DNA of 64,000 nucleotides from Gemmatimonadetes bacterium 13_1_40CM_69_22 (GTDB lineage Bacteria; Gemmatimonadota; Gemmatimonadetes; Gemmatimonadales; GWC2-71-9): NCBI GenBank assembly GCA_001917665.1, contig MNEL01000024.1, positions 1 to 64,000 of the forward strand, read 5' to 3'. Shown piece by piece: positions 50,408 to 59,424 of this stretch (position 1 is its first letter; each line of letters starts with the position of its first letter). The notes under the pieces were generated by a model. It saw only the letters and a program-made list of their open reading frames with translations, ran no database searches and was not told where the DNA came from. The position numbers and the translations under genes were made by a program.

Positions 50408-51108
50408 ACGGCACTCCTCTCCGACGCCAGTACGTTGTCCAACACGTCCGCGAAGGCGTACATGCCCTGTCGGCCCGCCAACCAGCGGGCCGCGAGCACG
50501 GCACCCGCGGCGAACGCCTCGCGGCTGCGCGCGGTGTGCACCAGGAGGATCTGGTCGCCGGCCGAATCGAAGCCGACGCGGTGCGTGCCCGGAATCTGCC
50601 CGGCCCGAGTGCTCGCCACCGGCACGTCACCCCGCACCAGCCCCTGCAGCAGGATGTCCTTCAGCACGAGCGCCGTGCCCGACGGGGCGTCGCGCTTGCG
50701 GGCGTGATGCGCTTCCTCGATGAACGCGTCGTAGGCGTCGAGGCCCCGGAACAGCTCGGCGGCCCGCGCCACGATGCGATAGAAGACGTTGACCCCGACC
50801 GAGAAGTTCGCCGCGTGGACGAGCGCGCCGCCCCGCGCTTCGATCAGCCGTCGCACCGCGCTCTCCTGGCCGTGCCACCCGGTGGTGCCCTCGACGAGCG
50901 GCACCCCGGCCCCCGCGCACAGCTCCACGTGAGCGAGCACGGCGCCCGGCACCGAAAAATCGATGGCCGCATCATGACCCGGGAGCAGTCGTGCGGCGTC
51001 GCCCGCGTTCCGTGAGGTGAAGACGGCACCGATCTGATGGCCCGCCCCGCGGGCATGCGCCTCGACCACGCGGGCCATCTGACCGAATCCGAACAGCGCG
51101 AGCTTCAT
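50404..51108 (-). CDS. dapB: 4-hydroxy-tetrahydrodipicolinate reductase, short form
   Basis: NAD(P)H-dependent reductase of 234 residues, shorter than E. coli DapB (about 270). The cofactor-binding FGFGQMA is at the N-terminus. The catalytic His pair and Lys are in EEAHHARKRDAPSGTAL, near residue 132. DFSVPGAV and EGTTGWHG mark the rest of the Rossmann domain. ATG 51108 is preferred because it overlaps the dapE stop by four bases (ATGA); the track ORF begins 62 codons earlier inside dapE. Confidence 0.92.
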   Translation of the reverse strand: MKLALFGFGQMARVVEAHARGAGHQIGAVFTSRNAGDAARLLPGHDAAIDFSVPGAVLAHVELCAGAGVPLVEGTTGWHGQESAVRRLIEARGGALVHAANFSVGVNVFYRIVARAAELFRGLDAYDAFIEEAHHARKRDAPSGTALVLKDILLQGLVRGDVPVASTRAGQIPGTHRVGFDSAGDQILLVHTARSREAFAAGAVLAARWLAGRQGMYAFADVLDNVLASERSAV

Positions 51109-52121
51109 GCGGCGACTCGCCCCTGCAGCAGCGTCCGGACCAGGCGCATGTAGGCATCGGTGCCGGCCGCGAGCTCCGCCAGCGCAATTCGCTCGTGAGC
51201 GGTGTGGGCGTCGAGGATCGAGCCCGGCCCGATCAGGAGGGGCGTGCCCCAGTTCGTGAGATGGGGGAGGTCGGTCGTGAACCGGACGACGCATGTCTCG
51301 AATCCCGGCACCGTCGTGAGGTGCAAGGGGTTCACGGCCGTGAGGTACTCGATCCGCGCCCGCCCCCCGACCACCTGCCCGAGCAGCCGTTTCACGGGCT
51401 CGGCGTCCGTCACGAGTCGGATCTGCAGGTCAGCCCGCGCCTCCCCCGCCACGACGTTGGGTCGCGACCCGCCCGCGATAACCCCGATGTTCACGGTGGT
51501 ATCGCCGAAGAACGGGTCCGTCGGCCACGCACTGCGACGCACGTCCGCGAGCACGTCGAGCAGCAGATCGATCGCCGATCGCCCCTGCTCGGGATATGCC
51601 GAGTGGGCGGTGACGCCCTCGGTCCGCAGCGTGAGGCGCAGCGAGCCCTTGCAGCCGGCGGCGAGCTTGTTGTCGGTGGGCTCGCCGTCGATCAGCCACT
51701 GGCACTCGCCGGCGCGCGGATGCGCGTTCGCGGCCCGCGCGCCGGCGCTCCCCATCTCCTCGTCCACGACGAACAGCAGGCCGATCTCGTTCACGCCGGC
51801 GGCGCGCAGCCGCTCCGCCGCCGTGATCTGGGCCGCGATGATGCCCTTCGCATCGCACGCGCCCCGCCCCTGCAGGAAACCGGCCTCCTCCCGCGCCGGC
51901 AGATGAGGCGGCACGGTGTCGAGGTGCGTGGACAGCACGACCCGAGGCGAGCGGTCGGTCGTGGCCAGGACGTTCGGCCGGCCCGGCGCCGCCTCGAACA
52001 CTTCCACTTGGTAGCCGAGGTCCGCGAGGTGCCCCGCCACGAAGCGCGCGGCCGCGGCCTCCTCACCCGACACGGACGGGATGTCCACGAGCCGATGCGC
52101 CAGCGCGACCGGGTCTCTCAT
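51105..52121 (-). CDS. dapE: M20 amidohydrolase, DapE/ArgE-type
   Basis: Zinc-dependent deacylase of 338 residues. M20 signatures are LSTHLDTVPPH, GRGACDAKGIIAAQ, VVDEEMGSAGA and a dimerisation domain (GVTAHSAYPEQGRSAIDLL). The C-terminal His is in DAHTAHERI. In this operon the expected role is N-succinyl-LL-diaminopimelate desuccinylase. It could also be an acetylornithine-type enzyme; sequence alone does not separate these. One-base overlap with lysC. Confidence 0.9.
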   Translation of the reverse strand: MRDPVALAHRLVDIPSVSGEEAAAARFVAGHLADLGYQVEVFEAAPGRPNVLATTDRSPRVVLSTHLDTVPPHLPAREEAGFLQGRGACDAKGIIAAQITAAERLRAAGVNEIGLLFVVDEEMGSAGARAANAHPRAGECQWLIDGEPTDNKLAAGCKGSLRLTLRTEGVTAHSAYPEQGRSAIDLLLDVLADVRRSAWPTDPFFGDTTVNIGVIAGGSRPNVVAGEARADLQIRLVTDAEPVKRLLGQVVGGRARIEYLTAVNPLHLTTVPGFETCVVRFTTDLPHLTNWGTPLLIGPGSILDAHTAHERIALAELAAGTDAYMRLVRTLLQGRVAA

Positions 52122-53551
52122 CAGGCCGCCCCGCCGGTCGCGACGTCGGCCGGCACCGGCTCGCGCTCGAAGAGCGCCGCGTGCAGCCGCTGCACGGCCT
52201 CGCGCACCCGGCCCTCTTCGATCACGAACGTCAAGTTGACGCGAGACGCGCCCTGGGAGATCAGCGATACGTTGATGTCGCGCACCGTGGCGAAGACCCG
52301 GGCGGCGATCCCGGGTGTGGTGCGCAGCCCCTCGCCGACCACGCAGACGATCGCCCGGTGCGGCTCGACACTCACCTCGCCCAGCGAGCGCAGCTCGCTC
52401 ACGATCGCGGGCAGCGACCGGGCGTCCTCCAGGGTGAGGGAGACGCTGACCTCCGACGTCGTCACGACGTCCACCACGGCACGATGTCGGTCGAACACCT
52501 CGAACAGCGCGCGCAGGAAGCCGTACGCCCCGAGCATGCGGCTGGACGCGATGTGCAGCACCGTGATCCCGGTCTTGTGCGCGATGGCCTTGACGGTCCC
52601 GGGCCAGACGTCTGCTTCCGTCGCGACGATGGTCCCAGGGCTCTCCGGCGCTTGGGAGTTGCAGATGCGGACCGGGATGTGGCGATCCGTCGCCGGCTGG
52701 ATCGTATTGGGGTGCAGCACCTTGGCCCCAAAGTAGGCGAGCTCGGCGGCCTCGGCGTACGACAGGCGGGGAATACGTCGCGCGCCCGGCACGACGCGCG
52801 GATCGGCGGTGAGGACACCGCTCACATCAGTCCAGATCTGGATTTCTCGGGCTCCGAGGGCCGCCCCCACGAGCGCGGCCGTATAATCGGAGCCGCCGCG
52901 GCCGAGCGTCGTGGTCCGCCCGTCCCGCGTGGCGGCGATGTAGCCGCCGAGCACGGGGACCCGCGCCGCGTCGAGCAGGGGGATGAGCTCGGCGCGCGTC
53001 TGGTGCTCCGTGTCGGGCCACAGGGGGGTGGCGGCGCCGTGGGTCGCTTCGGTGACGATGCAGCGGCGCGCGTCTACGCAGCGCGTCGGCAGGTCTGCCG
53101 CCGCCAGCGTCGCCGCGAGCAACGCGGCGGAGAGGCGCTCGCCGTAGGACACCAGCTCGTCCCGCAGCGCTGGGTGCTCCTCCGACCGACTGCCGAAGCG
53201 CTCGAGGAGACCGGCGATGGCGTTCCGGGCGCGCTCGAGCTCGTCCTGGAACAGCGCCGCCCCGGGCCGCTGCAGCAGCGAGCGCGCGATGCCGTCGTGC
53301 CGATCGAGTTGGTCGTCCAGGCTGCGCCGGGCGCGTGCGACGTCACCGTCGGCCGCGGCGGCCGCGCAGGCGAACAGCGCGTCCGTCATTCCAGCGAGCG
53401 CGGACACCACGATCACCGGCCGTGATCCACCATGTTCGCGAACGACGGTCGACACGCGCGCACACGCCGCCGCGTCTGCGACCGATGTACCGCCGAATTT
53501 GAGTACCGTGCAATCACTCAAGGCGTAGACCTCAAGGAAGCCGTCTCGCAC
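52121..53551 (-). CDS. lysC: aspartokinase, monofunctional
   Basis: Phosphorylates aspartate at the entry to lysine, threonine and methionine synthesis. The 476-residue protein has KFGGTSVAD near residue 18, GRGGSDYTAAL, LSYAEAAELAYFGAKVLHP and two ACT domains from about 315 on. These suggest feedback control, presumably by lysine. The track start is GTG 53551; TTG at about 53521 would give a more usual short N-terminus before KFGG. It heads the lysC-dapE-dapB-dapA-dapD-proC operon. Confidence 0.95.
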   Translation of the reverse strand: MRDGFLEVYALSDCTVLKFGGTSVADAAACARVSTVVREHGGSRPVIVVSALAGMTDALFACAAAAADGDVARARRSLDDQLDRHDGIARSLLQRPGAALFQDELERARNAIAGLLERFGSRSEEHPALRDELVSYGERLSAALLAATLAAADLPTRCVDARRCIVTEATHGAATPLWPDTEHQTRAELIPLLDAARVPVLGGYIAATRDGRTTTLGRGGSDYTAALVGAALGAREIQIWTDVSGVLTADPRVVPGARRIPRLSYAEAAELAYFGAKVLHPNTIQPATDRHIPVRICNSQAPESPGTIVATEADVWPGTVKAIAHKTGITVLHIASSRMLGAYGFLRALFEVFDRHRAVVDVVTTSEVSVSLTLEDARSLPAIVSELRSLGEVSVEPHRAIVCVVGEGLRTTPGIAARVFATVRDINVSLISQGASRVNLTFVIEEGRVREAVQRLHAALFEREPVPADVATGGAA

Positions 53552-53797
53552 GCACGGAACACCTCGGTGCGCGTGGTGCTTCAGGATTTCAATTGTCTGG
53601 AAGTGAGTCGAACGACGCGACTAGGGTCGCGGGAAGCACGCCCGCTTTCGGCGGGCCGGGAGATCCTGACCGCCGCTGGGGCCAAGGCGAGAGGCTGTGG
53701 AACGCAGGTCCATGTCGTGAGGGCTCGAGTGCACGCGAAAGCTTGCGGCGCCTCGACACGGTGTCAAGCGTCCCCCCAGGTGGGCCGGCGCGCCGCA
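53552..53797 (-). other. structured lysC leader/intergenic region, function unknown
   Basis: A 246-base gap with no convincing gene. On the minus strand it can form several hairpins, including TCGAGGCGC.../GCACTCGA near 53757-53727, GCCCGC/GCGGGC (53640-53656) and GCGAC/GTCGC (53617-53630). It could be a regulatory leader of lysC, but I could not fit it to the lysine riboswitch. No U-tract terminator is seen. Confidence 0.4.
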
Positions 53798-55084
53798 TCA
53801 CACGGCGCCACACGCCCGGAGCTCCCGCTCGACGTCGCTGAGCGTCGGTCCGATCTCGACCGGCGGATTGGCACCGGGCGGCCGGGGATCCGCCGCCTGG
53901 TGGTAGCGCGTCACGCTGTCGGGATCCTTGAGCAGGTGTCCGGTGAGCACTGCGACGACGAGCTGGCCCGGGTCGATCACCCCGCTGTGCAGCAGCTGTC
54001 GAACGCCGGCGACGCTCGCCGCGCTGGCCGGCTCGCACCCGACGCCCGCGGCGTCGACCACCGCCTTGGCCTCGAAAATCTCCTCGTCGCTGACGGCCGT
54101 GACCACGCCGTTGGTCTCGCGGATCGCCCGTACCGCCCGCTCATACGACGCCGGATTGCCGATGTTGATCGCCGTTGCGGCGGTGTGCGGGTCGACCCGG
54201 TGCCGCCGTGCGAAGCCCTCCCGGAAGCTCGCGGCGAACGGGGCTGCGCCCGCGGCCTGGACAGCGGCGAGCCGCGGCATGCGCGTGATGAGCCCCCAGG
54301 CGCGGGCCTCACCGAGCGCCTTGCCGAAGGCGGCGGTGTTGCCGAGGTTCCCCGCCGGCAACACGATCCACTCCGGCGGGCTCCAGTTGAGCTGCTGCAG
54401 CAGCTCGAGCACGATCGTCTTCTGTCCCTCGATCCGGAAGGGATTGATGGAGTTGACCAGGTACAGGCCGAGCTTCGCGCGCGCCTGCTCGGCGAGCTCG
54501 AGGCACTCATCGAAGTTGCCGCGCACGAGCAGGGTCCGCGCACCGTATGCCAGCGTCTGAGCCAGCTTGCCGAGCGCGACCTGCCCGCGAGGGACCATGA
54601 CCAGGGCCGGGAGACCCGCGAGACTGGCGTACGCCGCGAGCGCCGCACCGGTGTTGCCGGTCGAGGCGCACGCGAGGGCCGGCGCGCCGACGCGGCGCGC
54701 CTGCGTGACCGCCACCGTCATGCCGCGGTCCTTGAACGACCCGGTGGGGTTATGGCCCTCGTGCTTGAGGAGCAGCTGGGAGAGCCCGGTCCAGCGGGCG
54801 ACGGCGGGGCCGTCGAGCAGCGGGGGGTTGCCTTCGGGATAGGTCACGACAGCGTCAGCCGCCGTCGGCAGGACCGCCTCGCGGAACCGCCACACCCCGG
54901 ACGCGAGCGCGCCGCGACTCACGCTACGGCGCTCGTCGAACCGGGCCCGCAGCGCGGCGCCGCTCAGCGTGGGGCGGGCGTGGTGGATCTCCAAGAGCCC
55001 CTGGCACGCGGGGCAACGCAGCTGCGGGTCGGTCTCGGAGAGCTCGTGGCCGCAGCTCGCGCAGCGCTGCCGCGAACCGCTCAT
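53798..55084 (-). CDS. thrC: threonine synthase
   Basis: PLP enzyme that converts O-phosphohomoserine to threonine, 428 residues. An N-terminal zinc-ribbon-like stretch (CASCGHELSETDPQLRCPACQG) precedes the catalytic domain. The PLP Lys is in PTGSFKDRGM, followed by CASTGNTGAALAAYA and the late GCEPASAA. ATG 55084 overlaps the thrA stop by four bases. The huge track ORF (to 57154) is shadow sequence of thrA joined to this gene. Confidence 0.95.
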   Translation of the reverse strand: MSGSRQRCASCGHELSETDPQLRCPACQGLLEIHHARPTLSGAALRARFDERRSVSRGALASGVWRFREAVLPTAADAVVTYPEGNPPLLDGPAVARWTGLSQLLLKHEGHNPTGSFKDRGMTVAVTQARRVGAPALACASTGNTGAALAAYASLAGLPALVMVPRGQVALGKLAQTLAYGARTLLVRGNFDECLELAEQARAKLGLYLVNSINPFRIEGQKTIVLELLQQLNWSPPEWIVLPAGNLGNTAAFGKALGEARAWGLITRMPRLAAVQAAGAAPFAASFREGFARRHRVDPHTAATAINIGNPASYERAVRAIRETNGVVTAVSDEEIFEAKAVVDAAGVGCEPASAASVAGVRQLLHSGVIDPGQLVVAVLTGHLLKDPDSVTRYHQAADPRPPGANPPVEIGPTLSDVERELRACGAV

Positions 55085-57597
55085 GCGCTGGCGAGCTTCA
55101 GCACATCGTTCAGGATTCCGCCGGCGGTCACCGCGGGCCCCGCCCCCGGCCCCGTGATCACGAGCGGGTTTTTCCGGTACCGCATGGTCGTGAAGATAAA
55201 CTGGTTGTCGGTCCCGTTGAGCGAGGCCATCGGGCTCGACGCGTCCACCACGACGAGCCCGACGCGGATGCGCCGCCGAGTCACGATGGCGCGGTAGCGG
55301 ACCACACCGCCGCGCTGGCGCGCGAGCGCGACGCGCCGCGTCCACGGCGCGTCGTACTGGTCGAGCCGGGCGAGGAACTCCGCGAGCGGCAGGCGCTCGG
55401 CCCCCTTCGGGACGAGCGATTCCACCGCGACGTCGCGCAGCTCCCCGGGGAAGCCCAGCAGGCGGCCGAGAATCAACGCCTTGCGGGCGACGTCCATGCC
55501 GGACAGATCCTCCCGCGGGTCCGGCTCCGGGTACCCCTTGGCAATGGCGCCGCGCAGCGCCTCCGAGAAGCGGCGGCCGCGTCCCAGCTCGCCGAACAGG
55601 TAGCCGAGCGTGCCCGACGGGCACCCTTCGATCCGCTGCACGCGATCGCCCGACTCCACCAGCTTCGCGAAGGTGTCGATGATCGGCAGCCCGGCGCCGA
55701 CGGTCGCCTCGCGCAGGAGCTGCCGCCCGCGCGTCTCCGCGGCGGCCTGCAGCTCGTCGTAGTGCTTCCTGCTCACCGTGATCGGGCGCTTGTTCGCGAG
55801 CACGACGTGCATGCCCGCCGCCAGCGCCGTCTTGAGCGTCTCGGTCGTGTCGGCCGCGGTGACGTCCACCAGAATCGGGTTCGAGAGCGCGTGGCTCGCC
55901 ACGAACGTGACCGCTTCGGTCGCGGACGCGCGGTGGCCGCCGGCCAGCTTGGCGAGCGGCGTGGCCTTCGCCTTGGCGGCGGCGAGCGCGGCGAGCCGCC
56001 GCGGCGACAAGCCCCGCGGATCGAATACGAAGCCGCTGCGATCGACCAACCCGACGACCTGCAGCCGGAGCGCGTGCTGTTTCACCTTGGCGATGAGGGG
56101 AGCGAGGGTGCGGCCGATCTGACCGAAGCCCAACAGCACGACGTCGCTGCGCTCCGGATGCGCGCCCATGCCGCCGCCGATCTTGCTGAGCTGGAACGCG
56201 GCGTGCACCGCGCGCAGGGCGCGAGCGGCGTCCCCGCCGTCCACCACGAGCGACAGGTTCAGCTCCGAAGAGCCCTGGGCGATCGCGATCACGTTGATCT
56301 TCGCGTCCGCCAGGGCCGAGAAAATGCGGGCAGCGATGCCGGGCGTCCCCGCCATCCCGAGACCCACCACGACGAGCGTCGCGGCGCCGGCGCGCACCTC
56401 CACGCGGTCGATCTCCTGCCGCGCGATCTCGCGCCGAAACGTCGCCGCCAGGCCCTTGCGCGCCCGCTCCGCGTGCTCCTCGGGGACGCTGAAGCAGATG
56501 GACTGCTCGGACGACGCCTGGCTGATGAGCGAGATCGAGATCCCTTCGTGGTGCACCGCCGCGAAGGCGCGAGCCGCGATGCCGGGGACGCCGAGCATCC
56601 CGCTCCCGGTCACCGTCAGCAGCGCCTGCTTGGGGATCGCGGACACCGCCTTCACCGGATAGGCATTCAAGGTGCGCCGCCGCGAGATCTCCGTCCCGAG
56701 CGACGCGGGCTCCGTGAACGGCCGGATCCGCACCGCGACGCTGCGCCGCAGCACCGGAACCAGCGCCCGGGGGTGCAGTACCTTCGCACCGTAGTACGCG
56801 AGCTCGGCCGCTTCGCGGACATGGAGCTGGGGGATCACGCGCGCGTCGGGCACGGTGCGCGGGTCGGCGGTGAGCATCCCCGGCACGTCCTTCCAGAGCG
56901 AGACCTCGCGCGCGCCGAGCACCCGGGCGAGCAGCGTGGCCGTGAGGTCCGATCCGCCCCGGCCGAGGGTCGCCACCTGCCCGTCCGGGGCGGCGCCGAG
57001 GAAGCCCGGGATGACCGGGACGACGCCGCGGGCGAGCAGCGGCCGGAGCACGCGACGCGCACTGCGCTCCGTGCCCGCGAGATCGGGCGATGCGTTGCCG
57101 AAGGTGCCGTCGGTCTGGATCACCGCCGCGGCGTCCACGTACGTCGCGGGACAACCGGCGGAGTCGAGGGCGGCCGCGACCATGCGGGCCGACAGCTGCT
57201 CGCCGCGCGCGACCAGGTAATCGGTGGTCCGGGGCGTCAGCTCGCGGAGGATGCGCAGCCCCGCGGCGAGGGGCTCGACCTCCGCGAACGCGCGCTCGAT
57301 CGTCTGGATGAGCTCGTCCGTGCGCGGACCGGGACCGAGCAGGGCGCGGACGGCTCCGAGATGCTGGGCGCAGAGCGCATCCACCGTCGTGCGGGCGCCG
57401 TCCGGGCCGCGCTGGATCGCCGCGGCGGCGAGATCGAGCAGCGCGTCCGTGACGCCGGCCATCGCGGATACGACGACGACCACGGGCGCGGGCCGGCGCG
57501 CCCGGACGATCGCCACCGCCTGCGCGATGGCGGCGCCGCTCGCGAGCGAGGCACCGCCGAACTTGTGGATCTCGATGGGGCGCGCGGTGCGAGGCAT
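55081..57597 (-). CDS. thrA: bifunctional aspartokinase/homoserine dehydrogenase
   Basis: An 838-residue fusion. The aspartokinase half starts with HKFGGASLASG (about 10-20), then GRGGSDLTATLL and AYYGAKVLHP. Two ACT domains lie at about 315-460 (GMLGVPGIAARAF and GMAGTPGIAARIF). The homoserine dehydrogenase half starts at LLGFGQIGRTL near 480, with LVDVTAADTTE and NKRPITVSRKHYDEL. It ends near a second ATP-independent domain (GPAVTAGGILNDV). ATG 57597 is chosen; the track adds 48 intergenic codons. With lysC there are two aspartokinases. metL would be an equal name. Confidence 0.94.
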   Translation of the reverse strand: MPRTARPIEIHKFGGASLASGAAIAQAVAIVRARRPAPVVVVVSAMAGVTDALLDLAAAAIQRGPDGARTTVDALCAQHLGAVRALLGPGPRTDELIQTIERAFAEVEPLAAGLRILRELTPRTTDYLVARGEQLSARMVAAALDSAGCPATYVDAAAVIQTDGTFGNASPDLAGTERSARRVLRPLLARGVVPVIPGFLGAAPDGQVATLGRGGSDLTATLLARVLGAREVSLWKDVPGMLTADPRTVPDARVIPQLHVREAAELAYYGAKVLHPRALVPVLRRSVAVRIRPFTEPASLGTEISRRRTLNAYPVKAVSAIPKQALLTVTGSGMLGVPGIAARAFAAVHHEGISISLISQASSEQSICFSVPEEHAERARKGLAATFRREIARQEIDRVEVRAGAATLVVVGLGMAGTPGIAARIFSALADAKINVIAIAQGSSELNLSLVVDGGDAARALRAVHAAFQLSKIGGGMGAHPERSDVVLLGFGQIGRTLAPLIAKVKQHALRLQVVGLVDRSGFVFDPRGLSPRRLAALAAAKAKATPLAKLAGGHRASATEAVTFVASHALSNPILVDVTAADTTETLKTALAAGMHVVLANKRPITVSRKHYDELQAAAETRGRQLLREATVGAGLPIIDTFAKLVESGDRVQRIEGCPSGTLGYLFGELGRGRRFSEALRGAIAKGYPEPDPREDLSGMDVARKALILGRLLGFPGELRDVAVESLVPKGAERLPLAEFLARLDQYDAPWTRRVALARQRGGVVRYRAIVTRRRIRVGLVVVDASSPMASLNGTDNQFIFTTMRYRKNPLVITGPGAGPAVTAGGILNDVLKLASA

Positions 57598-57671
57598 GGG
57601 GCGGTCAGGCGACCTCTGCTTAGGGCCAGCGAAAACACAACGCCCGGGCAACGGTAGCCGCGGGCGGTCGC

Positions 57672-57701
57672 TTTTTAGCACCTTGTTTAACGTGGCGGCA
57701 A
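57672..57701 (-). promoter_or_regulatory. candidate thrA promoter
   Basis: On the minus strand TTGCCG (57701-57696), an 18-base spacer and TAAAAA (57677-57672) lie about 75 bases before the thrA ATG. This is moderate sigma70 resemblance only. Confidence 0.4.
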
Positions 57702-57789
57702 TACGCGGCAAATCACCACGCGGCTTCAATTGTATGTTCATACTTACCCGGGGGCTCGGGGACCGTCAAGGCGCGAAAGGAAGGACGTG

Positions 57790-58845
57790 ATGAGCAAGAT
57801 CCGCGTCGGTATTCTGGGCGCGACCGGCACGGTGGGACAGCGGTTCCTCGCGATGCTGGAGGGGCACCCGCAGTTCGTCGTAACGGCGCTGGCGGCCTCG
57901 GACCGGTCCCAGGGCCGCCCCTACGGCGCGGCCTGCAGCTGGCGCCTCCCAGGAGATATGCCGTCCGCAGTGCAGTCGCTGGTGGTTCAGCCGACCCGAC
58001 CCCCGCTCGACTGCGACGTCGTCTTCTCGAGCCTCCCGGCCGATGTGGCGGGCGAGATCGAGACCGCGTTCGCGCGCGCGGGCTTCCCCGTGCTGAGCAA
58101 CTCCTCCTCCCACCGGATGGACGATGCGGTGCCGTTGCTCATTCCCGAAGTGAACCCCGAGCATCTCGCCCTGCTCGACGCCTGCCGCGGGACGGGGAAG
58201 GGGTTCATCGTCGCGAACCCCAACTGCTCCACGGTCATGCTGTCCCTCGCCCTGGCGCCGCTCGCGGCGCGCTTCGGCGTCGAGGCCGTCGTCGCGACCA
58301 CCTTGCAGGCGCTGTCCGGCGCGGGCTATCCCGGCGTCGCGTCGCTCGACATCACGGACAACGTGATTCCCTACATCGCGAGCGAAGAGGAGAAGATCGA
58401 GCGGGAGACCCGCAAGATCCTGGGCAGCCTGAACGGCGGCAGGGTCGAGCCCGCGGGCTTCGCCGTCAGCGCCCAGTGCCATCGGGTGAACGTCGTGGAC
58501 GGGCACTTGGCGGCGGTGCGCGTGAAGCTTTCGCGGCCGGCGCGGCCTGCGGAGCTGCGGGAGGCGTTCGCCGGGTTCGCGGCAGTGCCGCAGCAGCTGC
58601 GATTGCACACCGCCCCCGCGCACCCCATTCTGGTGCGGGACGAGCCCGACCGCCCCCAGCCGCGCCTCGACCGCGACGCCGGGGGGGGAATGAGCGTCAC
58701 CGTGGGGCGGATCGCGCCGGACCGCGTGCTCGGGCACCGCTTCGTCGTGTTGAGCCACAACACCATCCGCGGCGCCGCCGGCGCGGCCATCCTGAACGCC
58801 GAGCTGCTCGTGGCGCGGGGCTACCTGGCGGGCCCGGGGGCTTGA
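57790..58845 (+). CDS. asd: aspartate-semialdehyde dehydrogenase
   Basis: NADPH-dependent reduction of aspartyl phosphate, 351 residues, of the archaeal/fungal-like subtype. It has GILGATGTVGQRF at the N-terminus, the catalytic Cys in VANPNCSTVML (near 143) and the catalytic His in SAQCHRVNVVDGHL. A strong GAAAGGAAGGA ribosome site precedes the ATG. It is divergent from thrA, so both sides of the pathway branch point start from one 190-base region. A GTATG-TT-CATAC inverted repeat lies at 57732. Confidence 0.95.
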   Translation: MSKIRVGILGATGTVGQRFLAMLEGHPQFVVTALAASDRSQGRPYGAACSWRLPGDMPSAVQSLVVQPTRPPLDCDVVFSSLPADVAGEIETAFARAGFPVLSNSSSHRMDDAVPLLIPEVNPEHLALLDACRGTGKGFIVANPNCSTVMLSLALAPLAARFGVEAVVATTLQALSGAGYPGVASLDITDNVIPYIASEEEKIERETRKILGSLNGGRVEPAGFAVSAQCHRVNVVDGHLAAVRVKLSRPARPAELREAFAGFAAVPQQLRLHTAPAHPILVRDEPDRPQPRLDRDAGGGMSVTVGRIAPDRVLGHRFVVLSHNTIRGAAGAAILNAELLVARGYLAGPGA

Positions 58846-58965
58846 GCCATGCCGGCGTCGTCGCGCACCGCCGCGGCACTGGTCGCGCGGCTGCGGCCGA
58901 GCCGCCACACCCGGAAAACGCCGCACAGCATGGTCACACATCACAATCCGCGTGGAGCGGTCGGT

Positions 58966-59008
58966 GTGACTGAGGTCACGACCGCGCGCCGCCGGGAGAT
59001 GTTACTAT
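58966..59008 (+). promoter_or_regulatory. inverted repeat and -10 before the zinc-ribbon gene
   Basis: GTGAC-TGAG-GTCAC (58966-58979) is a perfect inverted repeat. TACTAT (59003-59008) lies 6 bases before GTG 59015, fitting a leaderless start. The -35 position is occupied by a weak CGACCG next to the inverted repeat, suggesting activator dependence. Confidence 0.4.
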
Positions 59009-59014
59009 TGTGGC

Positions 59015-59404
59015 GTGACGATTCCGTTCCGCCCGATCACGCCGACGCGCCTCCAGGCGAAGGGCTGGGCCAGGGTCGGCAAGCCCGGTGCCCATCTCCT
59101 GCGCCGCGGCGCATGGTACCCGGTGGTCCGTATCTCCTCGAGCCACATCGTCGTGCTCGACGTGAACCGGCGCAACGTGCCGGTCGACCGGCGCTTCCTC
59201 GAGATCCGTTATCACCCGCCGGAGCGGTGGAGCATCGTGCGGTGCGAGCCGCGCGAGATCCAGCGGGTGGGCCGCCTCTTCCCGCTCACGTATGCGGTGT
59301 GCCCGAGCTGCCGCCACCGGCAGGCGTTCGAGGCGGACTCGAAAGAGCTGACGTGCGAACGGTGCAAGAAGATGGCGGGATTGGCGTGGGATGAGTTGAG
59401 CTAA
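59015..59404 (+). CDS. zinc-ribbon protein, paralogue 1 of an unknown family
   Basis: A 129-residue protein with an N-terminal domain containing LLRRGAWYPVV, VVLDVNRRNVPV and PPERWSIV. A C-terminal zinc ribbon follows (TYAVCPSCRHRQAFE...LTCERCKK). It is clearly related to the protein at 61187, which shares RRGAWYPVV, the PPxxWSVV block and TYAVCPxCxxRQ. No catalytic residues are recognised. A nucleic-acid or protein-binding role is possible. No signal peptide. The GTG start is supported by the -10 six bases upstream. Confidence 0.72.
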   Translation: MTIPFRPITPTRLQAKGWARVGKPGAHLLRRGAWYPVVRISSSHIVVLDVNRRNVPVDRRFLEIRYHPPERWSIVRCEPREIQRVGRLFPLTYAVCPSCRHRQAFEADSKELTCERCKKMAGLAWDELS

Positions 59405-59419
59405 GGCCTCACCGGCCTT
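59403..59419. terminator. short bidirectional hairpin
   Basis: AAGGCC-TCACC-GGCCTT lies between the convergent zinc-ribbon and MOSC genes and overlaps the first stop codon. Both flanks are only slightly T-rich, so it is a weak terminator. Confidence 0.4.
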
Positions 59420-59424
59420 TCCGT

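Noticed and set aside
53590-53640. tRNA-like GTTCGACTC on the minus strand
   Set aside because: The flanks do not form a T stem, and no acceptor or anticodon arm can be drawn.
53552-53797. Lysine riboswitch before lysC
   Set aside because: GAGGCGC and GCCGAAA blocks occur on the minus strand, but the AGUA block and the other conserved core elements cannot be placed.
53798-57154. 1118-aa ORF suggesting a giant ThrC fusion
   Set aside because: Only the part from 55084 down is thrC. The rest is an out-of-frame reading of thrA, and an ATGA overlap marks the true start.
58849-59394. 181-aa ORF upstream of the zinc-ribbon gene
   Set aside because: It is a different frame running through the 59015 gene with no domain; the zinc-ribbon frame has clear Cys pairs and a paralogue.
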